Source: Acidobacteriota bacterium (GTDB lineage Bacteria > Acidobacteriota > Terriglobia > Bryobacterales > Bryobacteraceae). From it: DNA of 12,294 nucleotides. The notes beneath the pieces were generated by a model. It did not search any database, was not told the origin of the DNA, and saw only the letters and a list, made by a program, of their open reading frames with translations. Shown here in pieces: positions 1 through 8,306 of the stretch (position 1 is the first letter of the stretch; every line of letters begins with the position of its first letter). The stretch covers positions 1 through 12,294 of the forward strand of contig JAPKYY010000229.1 of the NCBI GenBank assembly GCA_026394095.1, written 5' to 3'. A program made the translations under genes and the position numbers.

Positions 1-1737
1 GCCTTCACTACCACCCGCGATGGCGACACCGACTCGCAGATTTACGTCCTTGATCTCTCGAGCGGTGGCGAAGCCCAGCGCTACACCAGCCTGCCCGGCG
101 GCGCCTCAGAGCCGCGCTGGTCCCCAGACGGAAAGCGTTTGCTCTTTACTGCGATGGTGGCACCTGAAAGCGCTGCACGCAAATCCAACGCCCGCGTCTA
201 CGAATCCTTCCCCATCCGCTACTGGGATCACTGGATCGATCAAAAGCACGCCCACATCTTCGTTATGGAAGACGCCCCGGGTGCAACTCCGAAAGACATC
301 CTCGCTGGCAGCAAATGGTCAACAACCCAAGGGATGGCCGCCCCGCTCGCTACCTCTGGTGAAGACCTCAGTGCCGTCTGGACGCCAGACTCGAAATCGA
401 TCGTCTTCCAGTCCGACATCAATCGCAACGAAGCCGCCTACGCCACAGTGAAGACCAAGATCTTCCTCGTCTCAGCCAGCGGCGGCGAGCCCCAACCGCT
501 GAGCGCGGGAAACTATTCCTACGGCAGCCCCAAGTTCCGTCCTGACGGGAAAGCCCTGTATGTAACCGAGAGCCGCGAAGGCGTCAATAATGCCACCTAC
601 AGCATCAATCGTCTGGCCAGAATCCCCTGGCCCGAAGGCGGTGTACCGCAAACTCTGACCGAATCAATCGACCATTCCGTCGACGCCTTCGTCTTTACCC
701 AAGACTCAAAGTCGATCTTTTTCGCCTCTGACGCAGCAGGGCTTGGCAAGCTCTTCCGAATCTCGGCCGACGGTGCCAATCTCAGCGAGCAGCCTCAGCG
801 CACCGGCAGCTATTCCAACATCGCCATCGGAGGCAATACGCTATTTGTCAATTTCGATAGCGCCACCCACCCGGCTGAAATCCACTCTCTCGACACAGCC
901 AAGGCCAATACCAAAACCCTCACTCATTTCACCGATGCCGCAATCGCCGATCTCGATCTCTCAGCCCCCAAACACTTCTACTTCACTTCCAAGAAGGGCC
1001 GTATGATCCACAACCTGCTGATTACTCCTCCCAACTTTGACGAGAACAAAAAATACCCTCTTCTCGTGCTGATTCACGGAGGCCCGCATGGAATGTGGAA
1101 AGATCAGTTCTTTCTCCGCTGGAATTACCACCTCATCGCTTCTCCCGGCTACGTGCTGCTGCTGACGAACTACACCGGCTCCACCGGCTTCGGCGAAAAG
1201 TTTGCCCAGAACATCATGGGAGACCCATTAGCCACTCCGGGTGACGAACTCAACGAAGCTGCCGACGAAGCATTGCGCCTTTTCAAATACATCGACCCCG
1301 CGCGGCAAGCGGCCGGTGGTGCCAGCTACGGTGGCCACCTCGCCAACTGGCTGCAGGCCACAACCACCCGATACAAGTGCCTGGTCTCACATGCAGGTCT
1401 GATCAACCTCGAATCGCAATGGGGCACCAGCGACGTCATCTATTCGCGCGAGCTCAACAATGGTGGTCCGGTATGGATGCAGGGGGAAACCTGGCGCAAG
1501 CAAAACCCCATCCGGTACGCGGCCAACTTCAAGACACCAACCCTTGTCACAGTAGGAGAACGCGATTTCCGTGTCCCCATGAACAACTCGCTCGAATACT
1601 GGTCTGTCCTCCAGCGTCAGCGCATACCCTCAAAGTTGATCGTTTTCCCCGACGCCAATCACTGGATCCTTAAGGCCGAAGACTCACGCTTTTTTTATCA
1701 GGAACTTCTTGGCTGGCTGGGTCGCTGGCTCAATTAA
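1..1737 (+). CDS. S9 family (prolyl oligopeptidase-type) serine peptidase, 5' end outside window
   Basis: The reading frame is open from base 1, so the gene begins upstream; 578 residues are visible and an internal ATG at 139 is not the start. The N-terminal half has repeated PD40/TolB-like propeller units (WSPDGKRLLF near residue 40, WTPDSKSIVF near 127, FRPDGKALYV near 178, FTQDSKSIFF near 234). The C-terminal half is an alpha/beta-hydrolase with HGGPHG, the nucleophile motif GASYGG (Ser442 of the visible part), Asp522 in GERDFRVP and His554 in DANHWI, so the Ser-Asp-His triad is complete. Known family role: cleavage of oligopeptides or acylated or dipeptidyl N-termini, with the propeller gating access. 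Export is likely by analogy, but the N-terminus is not visible. The exact subfamily (acylaminoacyl- versus dipeptidyl-peptidase) cannot be decided here. Confidence 0.93.
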   Translation, partial: AFTTTRDGDTDSQIYVLDLSSGGEAQRYTSLPGGASEPRWSPDGKRLLFTAMVAPESAARKSNARVYESFPIRYWDHWIDQKHAHIFVMEDAPGATPKDILAGSKWSTTQGMAAPLATSGEDLSAVWTPDSKSIVFQSDINRNEAAYATVKTKIFLVSASGGEPQPLSAGNYSYGSPKFRPDGKALYVTESREGVNNATYSINRLARIPWPEGGVPQTLTESIDHSVDAFVFTQDSKSIFFASDAAGLGKLFRISADGANLSEQPQRTGSYSNIAIGGNTLFVNFDSATHPAEIHSLDTAKANTKTLTHFTDAAIADLDLSAPKHFYFTSKKGRMIHNLLITPPNFDENKKYPLLVLIHGGPHGMWKDQFFLRWNYHLIASPGYVLLLTNYTGSTGFGEKFAQNIMGDPLATPGDELNEAADEALRLFKYIDPARQAAGGASYGGHLANWLQATTTRYKCLVSHAGLINLESQWGTSDVIYSRELNNGGPVWMQGETWRKQNPIRYAANFKTPTLVTVGERDFRVPMNNSLEYWSVLQRQRIPSKLIVFPDANHWILKAEDSRFFYQELLGWLGRWLN

Positions 1738-1785
1738 ATTGACTTAAGTTTCATAGATTACCGTGCGGTGTCGATTAGAGCATCG

Positions 1786-3297
1786 ATGACTATTGGAAAC
1801 AAACTGATCCTCTCGGCCCTGGGCGCGGTGTTAATCACTACGCTGACGGGTTTGATACTGCAACGCTCCGTCATACGCAAGCAGGGCATTGAGCTGAACT
1901 TTGCCCAGATGCGCGCTGCTGTTGTCGAAGCCGAGAACGTTCGTGAATCCATGTCTCAATTGCGCGAAGCAAAAGCCTTTGATCAGGGGCATATTGACGC
2001 TGAGCTGAAATCTGCTTCTGACTTTCGCAAGACTGCGGCCTACAACACCGTTCCTGTAGTTGCCGCCTGGCGTGCCATTCAACGTGTCGCCGACCAGGAG
2101 AATTTCGAGTTTCGCGTTCCGAAAGTACAACCCCGGAATCCCAAAAACCAGCCCACTGACAAGGAACGTGAAATTCTGAATTTTCTTGAGTCCAGCAATG
2201 CAGCTGAATTCACCGAGGTTTCTGAGCAGAGTAACGAACTGATCTATGCCCGGCCGATTCGGCTGACTCGGGATTGCCTGATTTGCCACGGCAACCCAGC
2301 CTCCAGTTTGGCTGGCAATGGCCGCGACCCTCTGGGCTTCCCGATGGAAAATTGGAATGCCGGTGAGGTACATGGCGCATTTATTCTCAAAGCCAAACTG
2401 GATCGCGTTGACAAGGTGGTGCAAGCCGGAATGCTCCAAACCATGATGTGGACTATCCCGCTCGCCATCGCCATTGGCCTCGCCTTCCTTTGGTTCTGCC
2501 GTCGCGAAGTCATTTCTCCACTTAAAGCTCTCATCTACAACATCCAGGGGGCAAGCCAGTCGACAACCCTCGCGTCTCAGGAAATCTCCGCAGCTGGTTG
2601 CAACCTTGCTTCTGGCGCAAGCGAGCAGGCTGCCTCTACACAGCAAACTACAGCCTCCCTCCAGGATCTCGCCGCAGTTGCCCTGCAGAGCTCCACTAGC
2701 GCTGGCCGCGCCAGGCATCTGGCTAGTGAGGCTCAGGCTGCCGCCAACAATGGAGTTGCGGACATGGATCGTGCCCTGGCTGAACTCGAAGCCATCGAGC
2801 GATCCAGCAGAAGTGTGGCCAATGTCATCAAACAGGTCGACGAAATTGCCTTTCAAACTAACCTGCTCTCACTCAACGCGAGCGTCGAAGCAGCCCGTGC
2901 GGGGGAAGCTGGTCTCGGTTTTGCCGTTGTCGCTGACGAAGTTCGCCGTCTTGCTCTCCGCGCGGCAGAGGCTGCAAAGAATACAACCGAGATGATCACC
3001 CGCTCCATCGAAGACAGCAGGCGAGGCGTAGAGTTGAGCCGCAAGGTTCGTGGAAGCCTCGATGAAATCCTCGCTTCCGGCACGAATGTAAATTTGGCCG
3101 TGGATGAAATTGCCCTTGCCGCCCATCGTCAGCAGGAAGGCATCTCCCAAATCAATTCCGCCATGCGGGAAATCGCAACGGTTACGCAATCCATGGCTGC
3201 ACAAGCCGAGGAGAGTTCCGCTTCTTCTACGATGCTATCCAGTCAAGCTGAAACGCTCGATCAGGCTATCGAAGAACTCTCAGTGCTTGTTGGTTGA
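1786..3297 (+). CDS. Methyl-accepting chemotaxis protein with periplasmic heme-c (Tll0287/DUF3365-like) sensor domain
   Basis: Transmembrane chemoreceptor of 503 residues. TM1 spans about residues 7-25, a periplasmic domain about 30-215, TM2 about 216-238, then the cytoplasmic signalling coiled coil. The periplasmic part ends with TRDCLICHG (Cys164, Cys167, His168), a CxxCH covalent heme-binding motif typical of Tll0287/DUF3365-like sensors, which in other bacteria sense redox state or gases through heme c. The signalling hairpin is recognisable: [19 protein letters not shown] and [13 protein letters not shown] near residues 352-390. After TM2 only a short VISPLKAL stretch resembles a HAMP domain; a full HAMP of about 50 residues seems absent. 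I chose ATG 1786 because it puts TM1 right after a short MTIGNK leader; an in-frame GTG at 1768 would add six residues. Neither start has a good Shine-Dalgarno sequence. No che genes are adjacent. The 3' end overlaps the convergent gene by 18 bp. Confidence 0.9.
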   Translation: MTIGNKLILSALGAVLITTLTGLILQRSVIRKQGIELNFAQMRAAVVEAENVRESMSQLREAKAFDQGHIDAELKSASDFRKTAAYNTVPVVAAWRAIQRVADQENFEFRVPKVQPRNPKNQPTDKEREILNFLESSNAAEFTEVSEQSNELIYARPIRLTRDCLICHGNPASSLAGNGRDPLGFPMENWNAGEVHGAFILKAKLDRVDKVVQAGMLQTMMWTIPLAIAIGLAFLWFCRREVISPLKALIYNIQGASQSTTLASQEISAAGCNLASGASEQAASTQQTTASLQDLAAVALQSSTSAGRARHLASEAQAAANNGVADMDRALAELEAIERSSRSVANVIKQVDEIAFQTNLLSLNASVEAARAGEAGLGFAVVADEVRRLALRAAEAAKNTTEMITRSIEDSRRGVELSRKVRGSLDEILASGTNVNLAVDEIALAAHRQQEGISQINSAMREIATVTQSMAAQAEESSASSTMLSSQAETLDQAIEELSVLVG

Positions 3298-4356
3298 GTT
3301 TCTGAATTCAACCACTCTGTGAAAAGTCAGGTAGTTTGCATCGTGAGCCCGGTGCGCGCCACCTGTCTCATCGTCAAAGGCTGTACGTGAGGCAACAATC
3401 AAGTCTTTGCCTTCAAACTGCCAGTCCACATATTGAAACGCATGCTGCAAGGGGTCCGGGTGTTCGAGAACTGTCTGCTTCACCGTCCATGTCTTCAAGT
3501 CCGGTGACGACATCAGCACCAGCGTATTCCGCACAGAAGCTGGGTTCTCTGCCGACAACGGATACTTCTCGAGCGCCGGGTTTGACAGGGTCCAGTAAAG
3601 CTTCGTCTTCTTGTCCCAGCGAATCGTAAACTTCTTCGCTCCACCGGGAAACACTACGAACTCTGTTTTGCCCTCGCGCAAGATCGCCGCATACTCACGA
3701 TTGGCCACTCGCAACATATTCACGAGCTTGCCATCAGGTGCCAGGATCAGATTCCCCTCCAGCCAGTGATCCCCAACCGGCGCGGTGGCCTTGGGGAATT
3801 TCAGTCTCGGGCTGAAAGTCCAACTCGAAGCCTGCATCAGATCGGCCTTTAAGGGTGCACTCACGCTCAATGCCTCAAAGAAGCCCCACTTCCCTTCCGG
3901 GTGCCACTCCATCCCTCGCCAGATTCTACCTTCGTGGATCGCAATCGGCACCGGTGCCGTGTGATAGCCGGTCTCTGTAGTCAGATACGAGGCTTGGCTC
4001 CAGTTCTTTCCGCAGTCGACAGACTTGCGGATTACTACCCGCCCATATTCATAAGTTGTCCCCATCAAATAGAGCACCTTGCGGTGCTCAAAGAGGTTCG
4101 ACCAGAATTGGTCTTTCAACTCAGCAGTTCGGCTCCATGCCTTTCCGCGATCGTCAGAACGAAAAACCCGGGTGAGCGCAGAAACACTCTGCGTTGACCC
4201 GGGTCCGAAGAAATCATGTGTTGCCACATAGGCTCCATCGCGGCACTTCACGATCGAAGGTGACCCGATGTAGCGCCGGCTAGCCGCCGCCTCATGATCT
4301 ACCACCACTCCAGGCGGCAAAACTCCGAGCAACAGCAAACCGGCGATGGAGATCAT
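3280..4356 (-). CDS. Sialidase-like (BNR/Asp-box) secreted beta-propeller protein
   Basis: A 358-residue protein with a hydrophobic N-terminus ([18 protein letters not shown], residues 2-19) that looks like a signal peptide, though it lacks the usual lysine or arginine at the start. Two Asp-box motifs (SxDxGxxW) are clear: residues 67-74 (SDDRGKAW) and 112-119 (SVDCGKNW); a third related blade has SSPDLKTW. These mark the six-bladed propeller of the exo-alpha-sialidase/BNR superfamily. Known members hydrolyse sialic acids or other glycans, but many environmental homologues are uncharacterised and the arginine triad cannot be assigned with confidence, so enzyme activity is unproven. The ATG overlaps the stop codon of the upstream ATPase gene as ATGA, which fixes the start and suggests translational coupling. 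It is the last gene of the long minus-strand cluster. Confidence 0.8.
   Translation of the reverse strand: MISIAGLLLLGVLPPGVVVDHEAAASRRYIGSPSIVKCRDGAYVATHDFFGPGSTQSVSALTRVFRSDDRGKAWSRTAELKDQFWSNLFEHRKVLYLMGTTYEYGRVVIRKSVDCGKNWSQASYLTTETGYHTAPVPIAIHEGRIWRGMEWHPEGKWGFFEALSVSAPLKADLMQASSWTFSPRLKFPKATAPVGDHWLEGNLILAPDGKLVNMLRVANREYAAILREGKTEFVVFPGGAKKFTIRWDKKTKLYWTLSNPALEKYPLSAENPASVRNTLVLMSSPDLKTWTVKQTVLEHPDPLQHAFQYVDWQFEGKDLIVASRTAFDDETGGAHRAHDANYLTFHRVVEFRNSTNKH
3291..3314. terminator. Inverted repeat at convergent gene ends (possible weak terminator)
   Basis: TGGTTGA (3291-3297) and TCAACCA (3308-3314) form a 7-bp perfect stem around a 10-nt loop exactly where the chemoreceptor gene and the minus-strand sialidase-like gene end. 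There is no T-run on either side, and the sequence is coding for the minus-strand gene, so a terminator role is only suggested by position. Confidence 0.3.
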
Positions 4357-4967
4357 TGCAGGGTCGAAGCTCCCTGCACGCCCATCGTGTTGTCGGCTAC
4401 GTTCTTGTTTGTATAGTTGTCGAGGTTGATCACGTAGGTGTCGGGGGAATCGAGCAGCACTGGCGAGTGCGTCGCGCAGATGATCCGGAACTTCCTCTGG
4501 TCTGCCAGCTCGAGCAACATCTTCAGAATCCGGCGCTGGTTGCTTACCGACAGGGCCATCTCGGGTTCATCGAGAATCAGTACGGTGCCTTCCGGCAGGC
4601 TCGGGAAATTCTCACGGAACATCGCCAGCATCACCTGCCCATGGCTTGCCATCTGCAAAAACTCGAGCATTTGCGGATTGTCTTCAAAGAGTTCCAGTTG
4701 CATGCGGGGGTTGTGTTGTTCGGCGTCGAACAAATACGGCTTGCCCAGTGTCAGCTTGCCGGTATCAAGCCGATAGATAAAGCCATCTACCTGCTCGCCC
4801 TTCATGGCGTAAAAAATCGAGTGCAGCAAGGTGCTCTTGCCACTGCCATTCTCGCCACTCAGCATAATCACCGGGTGCGAAAGGTCAATGATCATCGGCA
4901 TGTGAAAGTTCAAATTCACAAAAACCGGGTGCGAAAGGATTTTTAGAAACATCGGGTCAGAAGTCAC
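4353..4967 (-). CDS. Small ABC-like AAA-family ATPase (COG3910-like predicted ATPase)
   Basis: A 204-residue single-domain P-loop ATPase. Walker A is GENGSGKST (residues 38-46), a degenerate ABC signature SHGQ lies at 108-111, Walker B with the catalytic glutamate is TVLILDEPE (128-136), and the switch histidine is in ATHSP (His167). This arrangement matches the COG3910-type stand-alone predicted ATPases related to SMC/RecF/ABC heads; there is no coiled coil and no transmembrane segment. The cellular role of this family is not established; such proteins often work with a partner encoded next door. The GTG start overlaps the abrB stop as GTGA, and the stop overlaps the next ATG as ATGA, so all three genes are probably co-translated. 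An in-frame ATG at residue 6 is an alternative start. A 15-bp sequence encoding LSHPV occurs twice, 54 bp apart, near the 5' end. Confidence 0.87.
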   Translation of the reverse strand: MTSDPMFLKILSHPVFVNLNFHMPMIIDLSHPVIMLSGENGSGKSTLLHSIFYAMKGEQVDGFIYRLDTGKLTLGKPYLFDAEQHNPRMQLELFEDNPQMLEFLQMASHGQVMLAMFRENFPSLPEGTVLILDEPEMALSVSNQRRILKMLLELADQRKFRIICATHSPVLLDSPDTYVINLDNYTNKNVADNTMGVQGASTLQ

Positions 4968-5275
4968 TGTTTTGTACTCTTTTCTCCAGAATACCGCTCA
5001 TGCGGCACTTCGTCAGGCTCAAATCCCATTCGGCGTACTTCTTCGATCGCCGCAAAATACTCCCCAAGGTCCTCTGCACCACTCAAGAGTCGCTGCGCCA
5101 TCTTCAAACGGGAATCGACATCCGGGTTCATCACCTTCGCCAGGCGCAGCCTTAAGCTGCCCTCTACCTCGCTCACCAGCAACAAACAGCCGTCAGTTAG
5201 TCCTAACTTCTTGCGCAGCTTGGCCGGGATCACAACCGTGCCGCGCTTCCCCATCTGAAGAAATTCTTCACTCAT
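4964..5275 (-). CDS. AbrB/MazE/SpoVT-family DNA-binding protein
   Basis: A 103-residue protein. Residues 7-47 form a swapped-hairpin AbrB domain, best seen in MGKRGTVVIPAKLRKKLGL followed by a GCLLLVSEVEGSLRLRL strand pair. The remaining 55 or so residues are a charged, mostly helical extension (SRLKMAQRLLSGAEDLGEYF, then EEVRRMGFEPDEVP) that may contact a partner. Family members are dimeric transcription regulators or antitoxins that usually repress their own operon. The frame stays open up to 5533, but that upstream part lies inside the M3 peptidase gene and encodes nothing recognisable; ATG 5275 starts just before the DNA-binding fold. No PIN or MazF toxin lies downstream; the next gene is an ATPase. 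A TTCAGA-rich repeat immediately upstream of the ATG is a plausible autoregulatory site. Confidence 0.85.
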   Translation of the reverse strand: MSEEFLQMGKRGTVVIPAKLRKKLGLTDGCLLLVSEVEGSLRLRLAKVMNPDVDSRLKMAQRLLSGAEDLGEYFAAIEEVRRMGFEPDEVPHERYSGEKSTKQ

Positions 5276-5279
5276 ACCA

Positions 5280-5303
5280 TCAGAATATCTGAAATTCAGA
5301 AGA
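5280..5303. promoter_or_regulatory. TTCAGA inverted-repeat element upstream of abrB (candidate operator)
   Basis: The 28-bp gap between the M3 peptidase stop and the abrB start is AT-rich. It contains TCTGAA-A-TTCAGA (5288-5300, 6-bp arms) and TCAGAATATCT (5280-5290), an 11-mer found again upstream of ltaE. The element ends four bases before the ATG, so a bound protein would also cover the ribosome-binding region. Which protein binds it is inference. Confidence 0.45.
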
Positions 5304-7217
5304 TCAAGCTGGCCCAACAAGGCCAATTCGCTCCAAAAGTGCATGTTGGGTGGCATCGCGACCCATAAAACTGCGGAAAAGGTCTCGCGGCTCCTCACTA
5401 TTACCCTTGGCAAGGATCTTCTCGCGGTATTCGCGGCCAACCGCCCCGTTGAGAACACCTTCTTCCTTAAACCGTGAGAAGGCATCGGCATCGAGAACTT
5501 CTGCCCACTTGTAGCTGTAATATCCGGCCGCATAACCTACAGGACCAGAGAAGAGGTGAGTGAAGCCCAGGATCATTCCATACTTTTCTGGCAAGGTAAT
5601 GGGGGTGAATCGCTGCAAGACTCCGTTGGCCAGTGCCACCAGATCCATTTCCACATTCGGTACAAATTCGGTATGCAGCACCAGATCCACGGTGGCAAAG
5701 CCCAGTTGCCGCATCTGTCCCGAAGCTGCCCGGTAAGTTCGTGCGCGCTTCATCTTCTGGAAGAGTTCTTCAGGAATGGCCTCGCCGGTCTCGTGATGGC
5801 GCGCGAAGAAATCGAGGGACTCCCGCTCCCAGCACCAGTTCTCCATAATCTGGCTCGGCAATTCGACAAAATCCCAGGGCACATTGGTCCCACTCAGGCT
5901 ACGCAAAGGCACCTCGCTCAGGCAATGGTGCAAGAGATGGCCGAATTCGTGGAAGATCGTTTCGACTTCGCGGTGTGTTAGCAAGGCTGGTTGATCGGGC
6001 ATTGGCGGAGTCATGTTGCCGCAAATCACGCCCAGGTGCGGGGCAAAACTGCCATCCGGCTGCGGCCCACCAGTGCGAAGCGCTTCCATCCACGCACCAC
6101 CACGCTTGGACTCGCGCGGAAACCAGTCTGCGTAGAAGGCTCCCACCATACGGCCGTTTGAGTAAATTTCGTTGTATCGAACGTCGACTGAGAAATACGG
6201 GCGCAAAGCCTCTTCATCAAAGTCATAAAGGGCCTGCCGCTGCTTTTCGGCGTAATAGCCGACATCCCAGGGCTCGAGCTTTTGACCGCTAAAGGCCTCC
6301 AGCGCCTCATGTTCTTCTACAAAGCGGTCGCGAGTGGCTGTTTCGAGTTCATACACAAATTCCCTCGCAATCGCACCCCGCTGTGCCATCCGGTCGGCCA
6401 ATACAAAGTCTGCAAAAGTGAAATATCCGAGCAGCAGCGCTTTCTCACGTCGCAAAGTCAAAACCTGGCGCATAAGATCACGGTTGTCGAAAGCGCCTTC
6501 CGTTGCGCGTTCGTTGTAGCCTTCCCAAAGCTGCCGCCGAATTGCGGCGTCATCGAGATAGGTCAAAACCGGTACAAAACTCGGGGCTTGCAAAGTAAAC
6601 CTGTAGCCAGCTTTACCCTTGGCCTCAGCGCTCGCTTTCGCCGCCGCCTTTGCGTTCTCTGGCAACCCGGCCAAACGCGATTCATCTTCGACAATCAACT
6701 CAAACGCATTCGTCGCATCTAATACATTCTGCGAGAACTTCGTGCACAAACCCTGCAGTTCAACATCAATCGCAAGCAGCCGTGCTTTCAGTTCCGGATC
6801 GAGCTCCGCACCATGCCGCCGGAATGAGTCTACCTGCTTGGTGAGAAAGCGCTTCTCCAGTCGATTCAGGCCTTCCTCGCTCACACCTTGTATTGCAGTC
6901 CAAAGTTTGGCATTTAGGGGAATCGAAGAATAGAAGGCGCTGACTTCCGGGTCAATCGTCTGCACTGCTTCACGCAATTCGGGTGAGTTGGAGACACACT
7001 CCATGTGGCGCACCACAGCCATTGCATTCTCAAGGTTCACGGTGGATTCGTCCAGCGCCGTCAACGTGTTGGCGAAGGTGCGGGCCCCGGCAAACTCTTC
7101 AATCGCAGTGATATTGGCTTGGGACTCGGCGATCAGCTCCCTTACAGCCGGCACAATGTGCGCTACTTCAATCTGGTCAAAGGGAATCTCAAACGGTACT
7201 CGCAACAGTGGGTTCAT
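5304..7217 (-). CDS. prlC: M3 family zinc oligopeptidase (oligopeptidase A-like)
   Basis: A 637-residue cytoplasmic metallopeptidase without a signal peptide. It cleaves short peptides, including signal-peptide fragments in characterised relatives. The zinc motif is HEFGH (His423, Glu424, His427), and the third ligand is Glu452 in [12 protein letters not shown]; the conserved substrate-binding stretch [14 protein letters not shown] is near the C-terminus. The N-terminus NPLL...[13 protein letters not shown] is typical of the M3A oligopeptidase A/dipeptidyl carboxypeptidase branch, and the length is slightly shorter than the usual 680 or so. The symbol follows family resemblance; a Dcp-type assignment is possible. 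The ATG overlaps the ltaE stop as ATGA, indicating coupling with threonine aldolase. Confidence 0.93.
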   Translation of the reverse strand: MNPLLRVPFEIPFDQIEVAHIVPAVRELIAESQANITAIEEFAGARTFANTLTALDESTVNLENAMAVVRHMECVSNSPELREAVQTIDPEVSAFYSSIPLNAKLWTAIQGVSEEGLNRLEKRFLTKQVDSFRRHGAELDPELKARLLAIDVELQGLCTKFSQNVLDATNAFELIVEDESRLAGLPENAKAAAKASAEAKGKAGYRFTLQAPSFVPVLTYLDDAAIRRQLWEGYNERATEGAFDNRDLMRQVLTLRREKALLLGYFTFADFVLADRMAQRGAIAREFVYELETATRDRFVEEHEALEAFSGQKLEPWDVGYYAEKQRQALYDFDEEALRPYFSVDVRYNEIYSNGRMVGAFYADWFPRESKRGGAWMEALRTGGPQPDGSFAPHLGVICGNMTPPMPDQPALLTHREVETIFHEFGHLLHHCLSEVPLRSLSGTNVPWDFVELPSQIMENWCWERESLDFFARHHETGEAIPEELFQKMKRARTYRAASGQMRQLGFATVDLVLHTEFVPNVEMDLVALANGVLQRFTPITLPEKYGMILGFTHLFSGPVGYAAGYYSYKWAEVLDADAFSRFKEEGVLNGAVGREYREKILAKGNSEEPRDLFRSFMGRDATQHALLERIGLVGPA

Positions 7218-8254
7218 GACTGCTTCAACATCTCCTCAATCTTCTCAACGGCAATTTCACAAGCGGCTTTAGGCGCGTCATAGTGAGTGACAATTCGCAC
7301 CAGCGTCGGCCCAAACGGAATCATCAGCACACCACGCGCGGCCATCCGGTCTGAAAACTCAGCCGCAGTCCAGGGCGTCCCGGCCACATCAAATATCAGA
7401 ATATTCGTCACTACCTTTGATGCATCAATCGAGATCCCGGGCATAACAGAAATTCGTTCTGCAATCATCCGGGCATTCGCGTGATCTTCGCCGAGGCGTG
7501 CCGGCATCTTCTCAAGGGCAATCAAACCAGCTGCCGCGAGAATGCCAGCCTGCCGCATCCCGCCACCGAGGCGTTTGCGGTAGAGGCGCCCCTTGTCGAT
7601 CAGTGGGCGCGGCCCAACAAGCATGCTTCCAACTGGAGCGCCCAGCCCCTTGGAGAGGCAAAACATCACTGTATCTACCTTGGCTGCAATCTCTGAAACT
7701 CCACGCCCTACCGCCGCAGCCGCGTTAAACAAGCGAGCCCCGTCCATATGCACTGGCAAGCCTAGTGAATGCGCGCCATCACAAATCTCATCGAGCTGAG
7801 CCTGCGGGTAAACCGTACCCCCGCCCACATTATGCGAATTCTCCACTTCAATCAGGCCGGTTGGTGCCGCATGGGGGCCTAGCGGGCGAATCTCCGCCTT
7901 CACTCGCGCCCAGTCAAGTAAGCCATCTGCCGTCGGAATCGCCCTTGCCACGCAGCCAGCAAACCAGGCCATCATCGACAGTTCGTAGTTCAAGATATGG
8001 CCGCGCGAATCGCAAATCACTTCCTGGCCATGCTCGGTGTGAACCTTGATGCCGATCGTATTCCCCATCACCCCTGTAGGAACAAACAAGCCGGCTTCTT
8101 TGCCCAGAATCTCCGCAGCTCGCTCTTCGAGGCGGTTGATAGTAGGATCCTCACGATAGACGTCATCGCCAACCTCGGCCGCAGCCATCGCCGCCCGCAT
8201 CTCAGCCGTCGGCCGAGTTACCGTGTCGCTGCGCAAATCAATTGTGTCACTCAT
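7214..8254 (-). CDS. ltaE: Low-specificity L-threonine aldolase
   Basis: A 346-residue PLP enzyme that splits L-threonine or L-allo-threonine to glycine and acetaldehyde. Family landmarks are [11 protein letters not shown] at residues 6-16, [16 protein letters not shown] at 28-43, His86, [11 protein letters not shown] at 169-179 with PLP-contacting Asp171, and the Schiff-base lysine Lys202 in [13 protein letters not shown]. The length is normal and all key residues are present. The start is well supported by the AGAGGTG ribosome-binding site four bases upstream. The gene follows hemW after 50 bp, a gap holding a TTCAGA repeat element, so it may have its own promoter; it is translationally coupled to the downstream M3 peptidase. 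Confidence 0.95.
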   Translation of the reverse strand: MSDTIDLRSDTVTRPTAEMRAAMAAAEVGDDVYREDPTINRLEERAAEILGKEAGLFVPTGVMGNTIGIKVHTEHGQEVICDSRGHILNYELSMMAWFAGCVARAIPTADGLLDWARVKAEIRPLGPHAAPTGLIEVENSHNVGGGTVYPQAQLDEICDGAHSLGLPVHMDGARLFNAAAAVGRGVSEIAAKVDTVMFCLSKGLGAPVGSMLVGPRPLIDKGRLYRKRLGGGMRQAGILAAAGLIALEKMPARLGEDHANARMIAERISVMPGISIDASKVVTNILIFDVAGTPWTAAEFSDRMAARGVLMIPFGPTLVRIVTHYDAPKAACEIAVEKIEEMLKQS

Positions 8255-8258
8255 CGAT

Positions 8259-8265
8259 CACCTCT
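8259..8265 (-). promoter_or_regulatory. Ribosome-binding site of ltaE
   Basis: On the minus strand AGAGGTG lies four bases before the ATG at 8254. It is the clearest Shine-Dalgarno sequence in the window; most downstream cluster genes rely on overlap with the preceding stop. Confidence 0.8.
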
Positions 8266-8278
8266 AGTCGAGCAATTT

Positions 8279-8306
8279 TTCTGATATTCAGAATTTCAGA
8301 ATATCT
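8279..8306. promoter_or_regulatory. TTCAGA inverted-repeat element upstream of ltaE (candidate operator)
   Basis: On the plus strand TTCTGA-TAT-TCAGAA (8279-8293) is a perfect 6-bp inverted repeat with a 3-nt spacer. It is followed by another TTCAGA unit (8295-8300) and the 11-mer TCAGAATATCT (8296-8306), identical to the one upstream of abrB. An overlapping longer-armed repeat, GATATTC (8283-8289) with GAATATC (8299-8305), is also perfect. The element sits 25-52 bp upstream of the ltaE ATG and its outer edge touches the hemW stop codon. The position fits an operator or promoter element between hemW and ltaE. Confidence 0.5.

Noticed and set aside
1730..1740. CAATT-A-AATTG repeat after the S9 peptidase as a terminator
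   Set aside because: The stem is only 5 bp, all but one pair A-T, with a 1-nt loop that cannot close; no T-run follows.
1831..2856. 341-residue minus-strand open frame opposite the chemoreceptor gene
   Set aside because: It lies wholly antisense to a clear MCP with conserved motifs and shows no recognisable domain; long antisense frames are common in GC-rich DNA.
4356..4946. 196-residue plus-strand open frame opposite the ATPase gene
   Set aside because: It mirrors a gene with complete Walker A, Walker B and switch-histidine motifs and has no domain of its own.
4353..5275. Classical type II toxin-antitoxin pair
   Set aside because: The AbrB-like gene could be an antitoxin, but no PIN, MazF, RelE or other known toxin is encoded next to it; only an ATPase of unproven role follows.
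5276..5533. Longer N-terminus for the AbrB-like protein (start at 5533)
   Set aside because: The extra 86 residues lie inside the M3 peptidase gene in another frame and look like non-coding translation; ATG 5275 directly precedes the AbrB fold.
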